From positions 78,962,696-79,026,695 of the forward strand of contig JALGQZ010000003.1 of the NCBI GenBank assembly GCA_023105745.1: DNA of 64,000 bases, written 5' to 3'. Positions 11,641-22,400 of the stretch are shown piece after piece; within the stretch, counting starts at the first letter, position 1, and each line of letters begins with the position of its first letter. A program made the translations under genes and the position numbers. This DNA comes from Austropuccinia psidii. Lineage: Eukaryota > Basidiomycota > Pucciniomycetes > Pucciniales > Sphaerophragmiaceae. The notes under the pieces were generated by a model. It ran no database searches. It had not been told where the DNA came from and worked only from the letters and a program-made list of their open reading frames with translations.

Positions 11641-12021
11641 TGTGGTGGGTCTAGTTGATTTGATGTTTTTGGAAGAGAGCCATACCATGTCACCAGGATT
11701 GAAAACAGGTGGACTTGCTCTCCTTTTATCTGCATACCTCTTAAACCTGTTTATGGCAACTTCAAGTTCTCTCTTGAAATCTTGCTGTACTTATTGGATT
11801 TTTGTTCATACCTTTCCAGCAGGAGTATCTTGAGTGATGTGAACTGAGTTGAATTGTGGATCCCTTCCATAAACAGTGAAAAACAGTGATTGTTTTATTG
11901 AAGAGTGGTCAGAGTTATTGTAGGCAAATTCAGCCAGAGGGAGCCAGGTGTTGCAATCATCTTGATGATAACTGACATACATCCAAAGGTACTGTTCTGG
12001 TATATGATTTACCCTCTCTGT

Positions 12022-12702
12022 CTATCCATCAGTTTCTGTATGATAAGCAGTTGACAGATCTCTTGATATCTTGAGCTTCTGACAAAGATTGGTGCAAAAA
12101 GAAGAAACAATAAGAGAACCTCTATCACTAACAATACTTGAAGGAAGGCCATGCTTTGAGAAAATATTCTTGATGAATAAATGTGCCAAATCTAGTGAAG
12201 TGATTGAAGACATTGTTGGAATAAAAACTGCCATTTTTGAGAATCTGTCCACTATGACTAAAATTGAATCAAAGGAATTGGACAGTGGTAATTGAGTGAT
12301 GAAATCCATTGAAAGAAAAATCCAAGGACCACTTGGAATTGGAAGAGGTTTTAGGAGTCCAAACTTCTTGTGATGAATATTTTTGTTTCTTGAACACTGT
12401 TGACAGGATGATATACAATCCTTGATAAATTGAGTTATGCCCGACCAGTGGAAATCCCGCTTGACAAGCTTGAGAGTCTTCTCTTGTCCAGGGTGTCCAG
12501 CTATAGGAGGGTCATGCCGCTTTTGAAGTATATTGAGCTGAATTGTGGGGTCATTTGGGACCATCACCCAATCTTTGAAAAGAAGAAGTTTGGAAAAGGA
12601 ATCAAGAGAATAATCTTGGACAGATTTACCTTTACCCAAATCTTCAAGGATACTTCTATCTTGAGAATATTGCCATAATGACTTCTGAATTGAATCAATC
12701 AA
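12022..12702 (-). pseudogene. GypB integrase core, truncated by a stop
   Basis: It has the HHCC zinc finger (H in KRHD, H in AGHPG, then CISSCQQC). The catalytic core follows with Asp in SMDFI and Asp in VSDRGS. The frame stops at 12022-12024 (TAG) directly after TETDG, just before the expected catalytic Glu; TERVN follows in the same frame beyond the stop. The usual residue at the stop is Gln in this family, so a single C-to-T change would explain it. The C-terminal part continues toward the chromodomain at 11373. Confidence 0.85.
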
Positions 12703-12779
12703 ATTTCAAAATAAATCCACCTTGACTGCAAAAGACTTTGAGGCTTGAATTTCATCTTTCTTAATTATCTTCTGATAAT

Positions 12780-14285
12780 TCATTGGTTTCTTTCTGATAA
12801 AATCCTCCCCCCTCTCTGGGTAAACGTGGTCCCAACGTGACAAAGCATCTGGAAGAGTGGCCAAGCGGCCAGGGTGGTAAGTGATTGAGAAATGAAATTC
12901 AGATAAAAATCAGCCCAGCAGGCTTGACGGCAAGTGAGAATCTTTGATGACATGAAGTATTGAAGTGATGAATGATTGGTGAGAACTTCAAAAGGGGAAT
13001 AACTTGAAATAAGGAAAGCTCTCCAGCGCTTGAGAGCCCAGATATTGCCAAGGAGTTCCTTGTCATGAATCTCATAATTGAGCTCAGCTGGGAGAAGCTT
13101 GCAGCTATCAAATGCAATGGGATGTTTTCCTGAGTCAGAGATCTGACTCAGTACAGCACCCAAAGCATAATCTGAAGCATCAGTCTCTACAATGGTGGGT
13201 AGAGAAAGATTGAAATGAGAAAGGATTGGAGCAGTGGTGAATGCCTCTTTGAGTTGACGAAACTGTCTAAGAGCTTCCTCATTGAGGGGAAAACGGGAAT
13301 CTTTCTTGAGGAAACTTGTGAGTGAACTAATTTTCTTTGAATAATTCTTGATGAAACGGTGGTAAAAATTGGCAAATCCAAACAATAATTGAAGAGCCTT
13401 GAGGTTTCTTGGAGGTGGCCAATTGAGAATTTGTTGGACTTTTGCTTGGTCCATCTTGAGGCCTTCAGAAGAAACAACATAACCCAGATACTCTACACTA
13501 GTAAAATGAAACAGGCACTTGGAGGCCTTAGCAAAAAGGTTATTGGCTCTGAGTCTGGAAAGAACAGTGGACACATGAGTCACATGTTCTTCGTCAGATT
13601 TGGAAAAGACCATAATGTCATCCAGATAAACCACAACATAAACATCAAGAAGATCATAAAGGATATCATTGACAAGGTTTTGGAAAGAGGCAGGAGCATT
13701 GGTGAGACCAAATGGCATAACCAAATACTCATAGCTGCCATATTTAGTTCTAAAACATGTCAAATGTTCATCACCTTCCTTGATTCTCAGCAGGTTATAT
13801 GCACCACGCAAATAAATCTTGGAGAAGATAGAAGAACCATTGAAAATAGTAAGAAGCTGATTCATAGGAGGAACAAGATACTTGTCTTTCCTAGTAACAG
13901 AATTGAGTTTGCGGTAATCAACACACAAACGGAGGCCACCATCTTTCTTACTGACAAAGAGGACAGGTGCTTCTGTTGAAGAGGAGCTTGGATGGATGAA
14001 ACCTTTGTCTACATTCTCTGACATGTAGGCCCTGAGTGTATCTGACTCTTGGTTTTATAAAGAGTAGATCACCACAACTGGAGGTAGAGACCCCTCCAGC
14101 TCAATATGATGATCACAGGCGCGGTGAGGAGGAAGTTTCTCTGCTTTCACCTTGGAGAATACATCCAAGTACTGGTGATAAACAGGAGGAACAACCTTCA
14201 TCACAGTTTCTATTTCTTCTGGCTCTTCCTCTTCATCCCCCAACTCCTCCAGGGAGTCATGATAAGATGAAGGAGGAAGGTTCAT
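12780..14285 (-). pseudogene. GypB reverse transcriptase and RNase H, motif A damaged
   Basis: Frame 12780-14024 carries the gypsy reverse transcriptase (LFVSKKDGGLRLCVDYRKLN, PFGLTNAPASFQ, VVVYLDDIMVFS) and RNase H (ETDASDYALGAVLSQ, YEIHDKELLGNIWALKRW). The motif A core reads FSKIYLRGAYN: the codon at 13812-13814 is Tyr where the catalytic Asp belongs. The YLDD box near 13618-13630 is intact. The preceding frame 14055-14285 has the linker between protease and polymerase (HQYLDVFSKVKAEKLPPHR, acidic patch LGDEEEEPEE) and ends in a stop at 14055. The RNase H tail reads TNHSSL where TDH is common. Confidence 0.88.
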
Positions 14286-14360
14286 ATTCCCAAAAAAGAG
14301 ATGAAGTGAAGATACAGAATTATCTTCTCCAACATCTTGAATATCTTTGAAGACTTCATC

Positions 14361-14942
14361 TCAAGATAATGATAATGACTGAGGGGAATTTATGAAAGGA
14401 ATATGGACAGAAGATGGGAATGATGGTGTTCTAGAATCACCAACCAGAGCTGCACATGATTTGGCAGAAGAAACGTCATTACAGAAAGGTTTAGAAGGAT
14501 CATAATAGTCCTTATGATCAGCATTAAAGGTGATCAGCCCTTGCCTCCAATCAATATATGGATTAAAATGATTAAGAAAGTCAAAGCCCAATATGAGGTC
14601 TTCTCCCTTGGGAGTATCAATGACTAAAAAGTCCCATTCAAAGCTTGGGAAGGAAGGCAGCTCAACCATATATTTAGTATGGTGAGTCACAAATAAGGAA
14701 GGAGACTCTGAGGAGTCAAGAATAATAAGGGTAATCTTCTCTGGGAGTTCTGACATGCTCAAAGAATACTTTTGAACAAAATGCTTTGCAATAAATGAGC
14801 CTGTAGCACCAAAATCAATGAGAATACTGTAAAACATATCAGAGAGAGAAGAAAAAACAAAAAATTTAAGAGAATTTTTGAAACCAGTATTCAGAATGCA
14901 CAATTGTGCTCTGGATGGAAAACAGTAAAGACCATTGAACAC
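14361..14942 (-). pseudogene. GypB aspartic protease region
   Basis: The minus-strand frame has ILIDFGATGSFI (the D-x-G-A active site, here with Phe between Asp and Gly) and a later hydrophobic LILGFDFLNHFNPYIDW typical of the gypsy protease C-terminus. It lies between the zinc knuckle at about 15010-15075 and the polymerase linker. The Phe in the active site is atypical, since Ser or Thr is usual. Frames before and after are broken. Confidence 0.75.
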
Positions 14943-14949
14943 AACATGA

Positions 14950-16294
14950 TCTTCACTCAGGCTTTTCCCTGGCTGGGAAATTTGCCTGACGGTTGGGTAA
15001 GCTTGTTTTGAGGCTTTTTGAAACAGGACTCAAGACTATGCTTCCCACCACAATAGGTACAAAGACCCTCTTTGATTCTTCTTGCTTTTTCAGAGTTCAT
15101 GAGCTTGAAATCTTTATTCAATAAAGAATCATGGGTCTTGTTCCTCTTCTGACAATTATTCTTCTTCTTTTGACTTGAACTTGAAGAATTTTGAGGATGA
15201 GAAGAATTTGACTTTGAGGCTTCTGGCTTCTTCTCTTGATGATTACTCTTTTCACTTTATCTCTCATGGTACCTGGTATCAAGCTCCAGGGTAACATCCA
15301 TTAAGTCTTGAAGAGAGTCAATTCTTGAAGGATGATAGGCCAATTGATCCAAAATCCTGGATGGAAATCCCTTCCTGAAATGGTGGATAAGAGCCCTTTC
15401 ACCCCAATCTCCAATTCTTGAGACAAGACTTCTGAAATCAGAAATGTGTAAGGATACATGCCCACCTTATTTCATTCCTAAAGAATCCAATTCTGCTTCA
15501 GCTTTTCTGACTTCATTTGGGTCACCAATTAAGTTGAAGAGTTGAGATTCAAAAAATTTCCATGAATTGAGAAGGTAATTTGGATCTTGATTGGTGAGAT
15601 TGGAACAATAAGGCTCAATCCATTTTTCAGCCCTACCAATGAGAAATGAAGTAGCATAAAGGACCTTCTTTCTGTCTTGAGCAAAGTTTTCCAGATCATT
15701 ATGAAAAGTCAATTGGCAAGACTGAATAAAGCTTCTAACTTTGAAGGGTTGAGTCCCATCAAAGCATTCTGGTGCCTTCATAGATGGAGTCTTGAAGGCT
15801 GGTGGTCTTGATGCTTCAGAGGATGAAGCTGCTTGAAGATTGGCCATAATCTGAGTCATTTGCTGCATAATGGCCAATAAAGATGGTTCAGACTGATGAG
15901 AGACAGGCTGATTAGACTGGGCTAGAGTTGGCCCTCCAGTCCCTTGGGATGCCTCCACAGGAGCAGGGACACATTCAGTACCATCAGACTCTTCCTCTTC
16001 CACAGAATTCTCCTCCTCCTCTTCACCATCTTCACCTGGACCCTTGAAAACGGTCCTTGAAGTTCCTGGAAATCTGCCAACTACTCCTGAAAATGAACTT
16101 GATCTTCTTGGCACTCTTCCTTCCTTCCTGGACGGTGCTGCTTCTTCCAATATGGGTCCTCTGTCCAATTTGGCCCTCAGTTGAGAAACTGGTGGGGTGC
16201 CATCAAGGGGAGCCCTAGGAGTTGGAATGAGAACAGCTTGAGCTCTGGCCTGAGATCTTCTCCTCCTTGCAGGAGGTGAGTGTTGGATGGGCAT
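14950..16294 (-). pseudogene. GypB gag with zinc knuckle, interrupted by stops
   Basis: The likely start is the ATG at 16292-16294 (MPIQHSPPARRRRSQ). This resembles gag N-termini that I recall from Austropuccinia predicted proteins; upstream codons in the frame are leader. An acidic run (DGEEEEENSVEEEE) is followed by a Retrotrans_gag-like region (FDGTQPFKVRSFIQSC ... LIGRAEKWIEPYCSNL). A TAA at 15467-15469 stops it after LDSLGMK; beyond it the same frame continues (VSLHISDFRSLVSRIGDW). A CCHC knuckle (CTYCGGKHSLESC) lies at about 15010-15075. Further stops lie between. The protein would bind genomic RNA and form the particle if intact. Confidence 0.85.
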
Positions 16295-17109
16295 GATTTC
16301 AGGATAAAAAATGAAATAAAATGAACAAGAATCAAGATTTGAAGATAAAAATTTGAGGCAATTGAAATAATGCCTGAAGTCAAAAGCTAAAATAAATATC
16401 TTGAGGAAAATCAAAAAAAATCAAAGAATTCAAAGAAAATCTTCAGGTACGTCAATCAATCAAAAATCAAATGAAGTCTTTAAGTCAAAATCAAATCAAT
16501 TTCTTGAAGTAAATCAGTAAATCAAATCAAAATGAAGTCTTTAAGTCAAAAAATCAGTGAATCAAATCAATCAAAATCAAAATATTGGAGAAAATCAATC
16601 AATCAAAATGAATTATTGAGGCAAAATCAATTTATGTCAAAATTCTTGATGTGAAAAATCAGCAAAATCAATGAAATCTTCAGGTCAATCAGTTTTCTTG
16701 AGGTCAATATCAATTTATGTCAAATCAATCAATCAAATCAAAATCAAGTGAGTTCCTCTTAAAACTCAAAACTCTTCAAGAATTAATCAATTATGAATCT
16801 TGATGTTAAGAATGTGTCTGAATAATTTGATGAAAAAATTTGAAATCAAATGAAAATTAAGATGACACCTGAATTATGAATGAATTTAAAATGATGATTT
16901 GAGATAAGATTTTAGAAGAGAAAACAAAAAATAAAATTGAATCAGCTTTCAATTTTTGGAATGAAGAATGAAAGAGAGAAAATTGAGAGGTGACAATGAA
17001 TCATAAGGTTCATAAACATTAAAGAGTCATAATTTCAATGAAATGAGTGAATGAAATTATAAAGAAAGAATGAACAGAATGAAAAGAAATGATGAGTTAA
17101 TTAATATAA
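16295..17109 (-). other. GypB 5' leader, low complexity
   Basis: No gene. 16440-16790 is built from repeated AATCAATCAAA/TCAAATCAA words interspersed with CTTGAGG or CTTCAGG. The rest is A-rich. It lies between gag and the 5' LTR. Confidence 0.75.
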
Positions 17110-18561
17110 TGTCACAGGGGCTCTTGGACAGAAATATAAGAGTGGCCTTGCAATCAGCAATCAGGGAACTCACTTGGAAGACTCCAAAAGAATAAAGAAA
17201 TAAAAATAAAAGAACAAATTCCTCTGAGAAATATGCAGGTACAGGATGAGATGCAATAAGAGGAAGGGGAAGCCAGATGGCCAAAGAGCCAACCAAGTAA
17301 GTCCTTAATCACTGTTTCAACCTTTCAAAATGAACAATGGGATTAGTAAGGATATGACCACCAAATATCCATTGAAAGGCGGAGAAAGAAAAAGAGAAAG
17401 GTGCTAAATGACTGACTTGATAATATCAGTATTTGCTTAACAGAGTGAAAAGAAAATAAACATAAAATAAAATCAAACTATATTAATTAACTGGGGAAAA
17501 ACCCCCCAGGGTGGAAAGGGTAGCCGATATATGTGAAAAGCTGGGAGCTTGGTACTTCAGGCTGAAAACTGATCTGTATTGATCCTTGAGGCTGTATTGA
17601 TTGTTTTGGGAATTGATACAGCTAGCTAATATTGAAATTGAATTAGGTTGAATGAATTTCCCATACTTGAAAATGAAATACAGTTCTTGGTGGATCCAGA
17701 CTGTATTGAAATGAATGTGGTTGTGAAGATGGATTGAGTGGAGCTTTAACACTTGAAAATTGAATGAATGAATGAATGAACTGCCTCTTGAATCCCTTGA
17801 GAATGTTTGAACAGTATTGCCTTGGAGGAATACTGCGAATGAAATTATCCAATGAAGTATTGATGGCGTGATTGGTCTTTGAAACTGAAACACTTGCTCT
17901 TGAGCCATGATGAGTCCTCTGAATGATTGGGTGCCTTGATGACGTGATTATATGTTGGAATTTTGAAATGACCATTTGATATTGCCACCATTGATTTGCT
18001 GTTGAAAAATGATGCATAATGATATATAACATCATTTATGGCATATTGGTTCATTGGAAAGAAGATTACGTCCAAAGGTCTTGAGATGGAAAGACAGAGG
18101 GGAAAAAGATTGATGTGATGGCTTCAGAGCTTGGAAAGGTGTTTCTGGGTACTTTGGGGCTTTTGGCCACTTTTTGGTTCTGAGCCAAAAACTGGCCCAA
18201 AGGGCAGGAAAGTGTCTGTTGGACACTTTGCGCAAAAGTGTGCAAAATGCACAAAAGTGTGCAAATGCGCAAAATGCGCATTATGAGCCCAAATGGCCAA
18301 AAACAGCCATTTGTGCAATTTCCCCTGGTTTTGAGGGAAATGACCAGAAATACCCATTTGGGCATAAATTGCCTTTATGGATTCTGGATTGAGGTAAAGG
18401 GCCATGAAGGCCCCAAAAGACAAATGGACATAAATGGTCCATAAGATGATGACGTGACCATACTGGCCACTGGTGATGAATATGGCCAATTGGCCATAAA
18501 AGGACTGTGGCATGATATGCCATGCGCGGTTCCAAGGAGGTGAATTGCCATGGTTGTGACA
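17110..18561 (-). repeat. GypB 5' LTR (1452 bp)
   Basis: Same termini as 9078-10581 and near-colinear with it. It has a shorter GCGCAAAATG-type array at about 18228-18280. A short direct GAATGAAT expansion at about 17762-17778 is present only here. Confidence 0.9.
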
Positions 18562-18773
18562 AAGGGAACACAAGAGAGGAGAGATAAAAGAACACAATGG
18601 TGTTCAATGAATTACTGTAAATATGGATAAGAATGCTAGTATGGTAACAGGACATTATCAAGTAGTTCAGTACCTTGAGAGGGCAAGACAAGTAGGTCTT
18701 AGCCACGTAGTAGGGTGAGGAGAGTGCAGGCACAACAAACCTAGAAGGGAACGACAGAGAGGAGAGATAAAAG

Positions 18774-19361
18774 TGTTGAGATTCGTGATCTCTCCCAGTC
18801 TGTGAGCAACTATAAGTCTCTGTTATTGCCGAGTAGCGAATCTGCTAGGACTTAAGACTAACTTCAAGAGTATTATGCCGTGGGAATAAGGTCATGCATA
18901 CCTTTATAAGGAGCATGACCTGTTGAATGGAAAACGGGAGTATGGTTATCAATCCCTAGTTCTTAATAAGATTATTGTACGAAAAACACTCACTCAAGAA
19001 ATTAGTGGTTTGTTTTGTCTCTGACTGGTCACACCAGTCATCGCAATTACTGATATTCAATATCTAGTGTGTTTTACGACTGATTTATTAATAGATAAAC
19101 ATTTGAGTTATTCATAATTTTATATTAGTGTGTTGTATAGCGTTAGGTTGGTTCGTCATTATTTCTCATGTTATGAGCACTTCACTAACCCATTCATCTT
19201 AGCTATTGTGTTAGGAGTTGTGTTTTGTGTGGTGATAGACTTGTTAAACATATTGGTGCTGTTGTTCACTCTTAGGTACTTAATCATTCTCAGTTTACTA
19301 TGTCTCATTTCAGATTGTATTGTGATGTTAATACTATACTCTTAGTTTGCTTAAATTTTCA
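18774..19361 (+). repeat. CopC 5' LTR
   Basis: Begins TGTTGAG, ends TTTTCA. Contains a short inverted repeat GACTGGTCACACCAGTC near 19021-19040. A 71-codon frame (19130-19345) exists in both LTRs and is not taken as a gene. Confidence 0.93.
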
Positions 19362-19381
19362 GATTTACAGTCTCGAGAAGC
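19362..19381 (+). other. CopC primer-binding site: half tRNA-Tyr type
   Basis: Directly after the LTR the strand reads GATTTACAGTCTCGAG. Its complement CTCGAGACTGTAAATC contains AGACTGTAAATC, the anticodon arm (GUA) of fungal tRNA-Tyr as I know it. There is no TGG start, so priming from a cleaved tRNA, as in Drosophila copia, is the natural explanation. The exact rust tRNA sequence was not available. Confidence 0.6.
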
Positions 19382-19413
19382 TCTTAAATCATCATCAACA
19401 AGAGTGAACAACC

Positions 19414-22400
19414 ATGCCTGAAAAATTGGGGAACAATATTAATCACGTACCTATCTTAGATGGCCGAAACTTCCCTCTTTGGAGCATATTAATCGACGTA
19501 GAACTATCTGCTTGTGGGCTACGTGAGGTATGCAGCTCGGACCTACCTCCAACAACTGATTCATCTACCATCAGCAGCTGGAATCAACTCAATGTAGAGG
19601 CAGTGCAGCTTATCCTCAGTAGATTGCACCCCGAGATAATAGTTACTGTTGTTAACGCTAACACAGTTAAAAACGCTAAACTGTTATGGACTAAAATACA
19701 AGAAAAATTTGCCTCACAAACAGTCACTAATAGGGGAAGAACTTGGGTCCGATGGGAATGCCTTTGCTTCAATGGAAACATTGAAGAATATGTTAAAGAA
19801 TGCTCAAACATACTCTTTGACATTGCAGGTATTGGAATCGTCATGCCTCCTGATATCATGGCATATTCTATCCTCGGAAAAATAAGCAGAGATAGCAATG
19901 TCTATGACCATGTCATAGATTCGATGGTACTCACCATGAATTCATCAATAAATCCCCAACTAGTCCTAGAAAAACTTTCAGAACTCCTACAACACAAAAA
20001 CACCAAAGACATGTTTCAAAAAGGTATTAAAACGGAGAAAACGGACAATTCAGCATTACTCACCAACTCCTCTGACTATCCTTATAAGTTAACTTACGTT
20101 TGTCGCGATGGAAAACACAATCCTAAGAATACCACGCACAAACCGGAAAATTGCTGGGCTGAGCATCCTGAATTGCGTCCGCCTCCTAGAAATAAAAACA
20201 AAAAAAGGTCTTCAGAAGCTGAGACTCATCAAACTGGCTTCGAAGCCTTGTTAACTCACCCATATTCATCTCCTAACTACTCATCCTCCTTAGTAATCGA
20301 TTGTGGTGCTACTCATCACATGTTTGGTGATGAAAAGCTCTTCACGGAATTGATTCGGACTCCTGAAGAAAGAATTTCCACGAGTGACCCTAGAAGCAGC
20401 TTAGTATGTAAAGGCCGAGGCACTGTTCAAATCGATATAAACAGTAAATCAATGACCCTACACAACTGTCTCTATGTTCCTAACATAGCAAAGAATCTAG
20501 TCAGTTTATTGGACCTATGTTCCAAATCCATCACCATTATTAAAGATGGCACGACCTTTCAACTACAAAATGACGAAAAAGCATTGTTGAAAGGACAAAT
20601 TGGGAATAAACTAATGACGGTAAACTTTAATCAACCAAAAACGCTTTTATCAAAAATGCCTACCAACTATTCCTGGCATCAAAGATTAGGACACCCAGGA
20701 AGCCAAGCATTGAAGTCATTAGGATTAGAATCACTTGATTTGACACCGTGTGATGTGTGTGTAAAAGGAAAAATGACCCACCTTCCATTTAAAGGTCACT
20801 TTTCCAAAACAGCCGAACCATTGGACTGTTTACACATGGATCTGGTTGGACCAATTTCACCTTCATCAATTTCTGGTCATCGTTATATTCTGACTATAAT
20901 AGATCAGCATACTTCTTACAAGATCACCTGTTTTTTAAAAAATAAGTCTGATACCTATGAAGAATTTGTGAAACAACAAAAAATGATTGAAAACGTGCAT
21001 CAGAAAAAAATAAAGAAACTAGTGACAGATGGGGGTGGAGAATTTATAAATCAACAATTTAAAGAGCTAGCAGAACAACATGGATTCACTCACATCACAT
21101 CTCCTCCTTACACTCCAGAGCATAACGGAATAGCAGAGAGAGCAAACAGGACCATTCTGGATAAAGCCCGATGCCTGCTGCTTAGCTCTCGTCTTCCAAA
21201 TCAGTATTGGGCTGAAGCAGTCAATACTGCAACCTACCTCACCAACATATTACCTACACCATCAAGGAAGAATTTGTCACCTTATTACTTATGGACGAAT
21301 CAACCTCCCAAGATCAGAAAGATTCGAACCTTTGGTTGCAAGGTAATCTTCCTAATTCCCAAACAAAAGAGATCCTGGAAGCTAGGACCCTTGGGAGAAG
21401 AAGGTATACTGCTCGGGTTCAACAACGAATCCTCGTCCTATAGAATACTCAAGTGCAGTGATGGAAAAGTATACAACAGTAGGCATGTTGTATTCTTCGA
21501 AAAAGAATTTCCTATGCTAAAAAGTCACAAAGAATCTAATGTACCTTTCTTGACTCCCAGTTGGGACAATTCAGAAGAAGACGAATACTTTGACTGTCAG
21601 GAAGAGATCGAAGAACAAAATCAGGAAAAAAGAAACTTGATCTTGGATGAAGAAGATGACTCCAGCAGCGACGATGAAAACTCCAGTCTAGAAAGCTGCC
21701 TACCTCCTGCTGCCAGACGAATCAAAGTCATTGGACCCCGACATCCGACGTTGATTAATTCTGACATAAGAGAAGAAAATATCTTACCTTACTCCAGACG
21801 ACCAGCCGCTCTACTAACGGAAACTGATCCTCTAACCTATAACAGAGCGATCAAGTCAAATAACTGTGAACACTGGATAAAGGCTATTAAGAAGGAACTT
21901 CAAACCATGATCGATCTCAATGTTTGGGAAGAAGTCGCAATTAAAGATAATTATAAACTGATAGGAACCACATGGGTATTTAAAACAAAAAGAGATGGAC
22001 TCAATAACATTACTGAACACAAAGCACGTCTCTGTGCTCAGGGATTCTCACAAACACAAGGAAAGGATTATTCAAAAACGTTCGCTCCAACTGGTCGGTT
22101 AAATTCCCTTCGTACCTTAATCTCTCATGCTGCCGCAAACAATCTTAGCTTTGAACAATTAGATATAAAAAGTGCATTTCTAAATGCACCACTGGATGAA
22201 GATGTGTATTTGGCAATTCCTCAAGGCTTCGACAGAGATAAGAGAAATGTTTGCCTTAAGCTTAAAAGAGCAATCTACGGTCTCAAACAGGCACCTCTGG
22301 CTTGGTACCAACACCTCTCTTCGTGGTTGGTAAAATTTGGCTTCAGTATTTCAAAATCTGACTCATGTGTCTTCTACCTTAAGAGCAATGAGCCAATATG

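Larger units (their letters stand above)
9078..18561 (-). mobile_element. GypB: Ty3/gypsy chromovirus-type retrotransposon, 9.5 kb
   Basis: LTRs at 9078-10581 and 17110-18561 begin TGTCACA and end TGTGACA. The element is flanked by AAGGG duplications and inserted in the CopA 5' LTR. Internal order on the minus strand from the right is gag, zinc knuckle, protease, reverse transcriptase/RNase H, integrase and chromodomain, which is the gypsy order with a chromovirus C-terminus. A purine tract (AAGGTGGGGGGTAC, minus strand) abuts the 3' LTR at 10582. No standard TGG primer site is seen next to 17109, where the minus strand reads TTATATTAATTAAC. Stop codons in gag and integrase and a lost catalytic residue in the polymerase make this copy non-autonomous. 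Confidence 0.92.

Noticed and set aside
19130..19345. 71-codon frame identical at 23738-23953
   Set aside because: It lies wholly inside both CopC LTRs and has a composition-driven hydrophobic translation; it is an LTR duplicate, not a gene.
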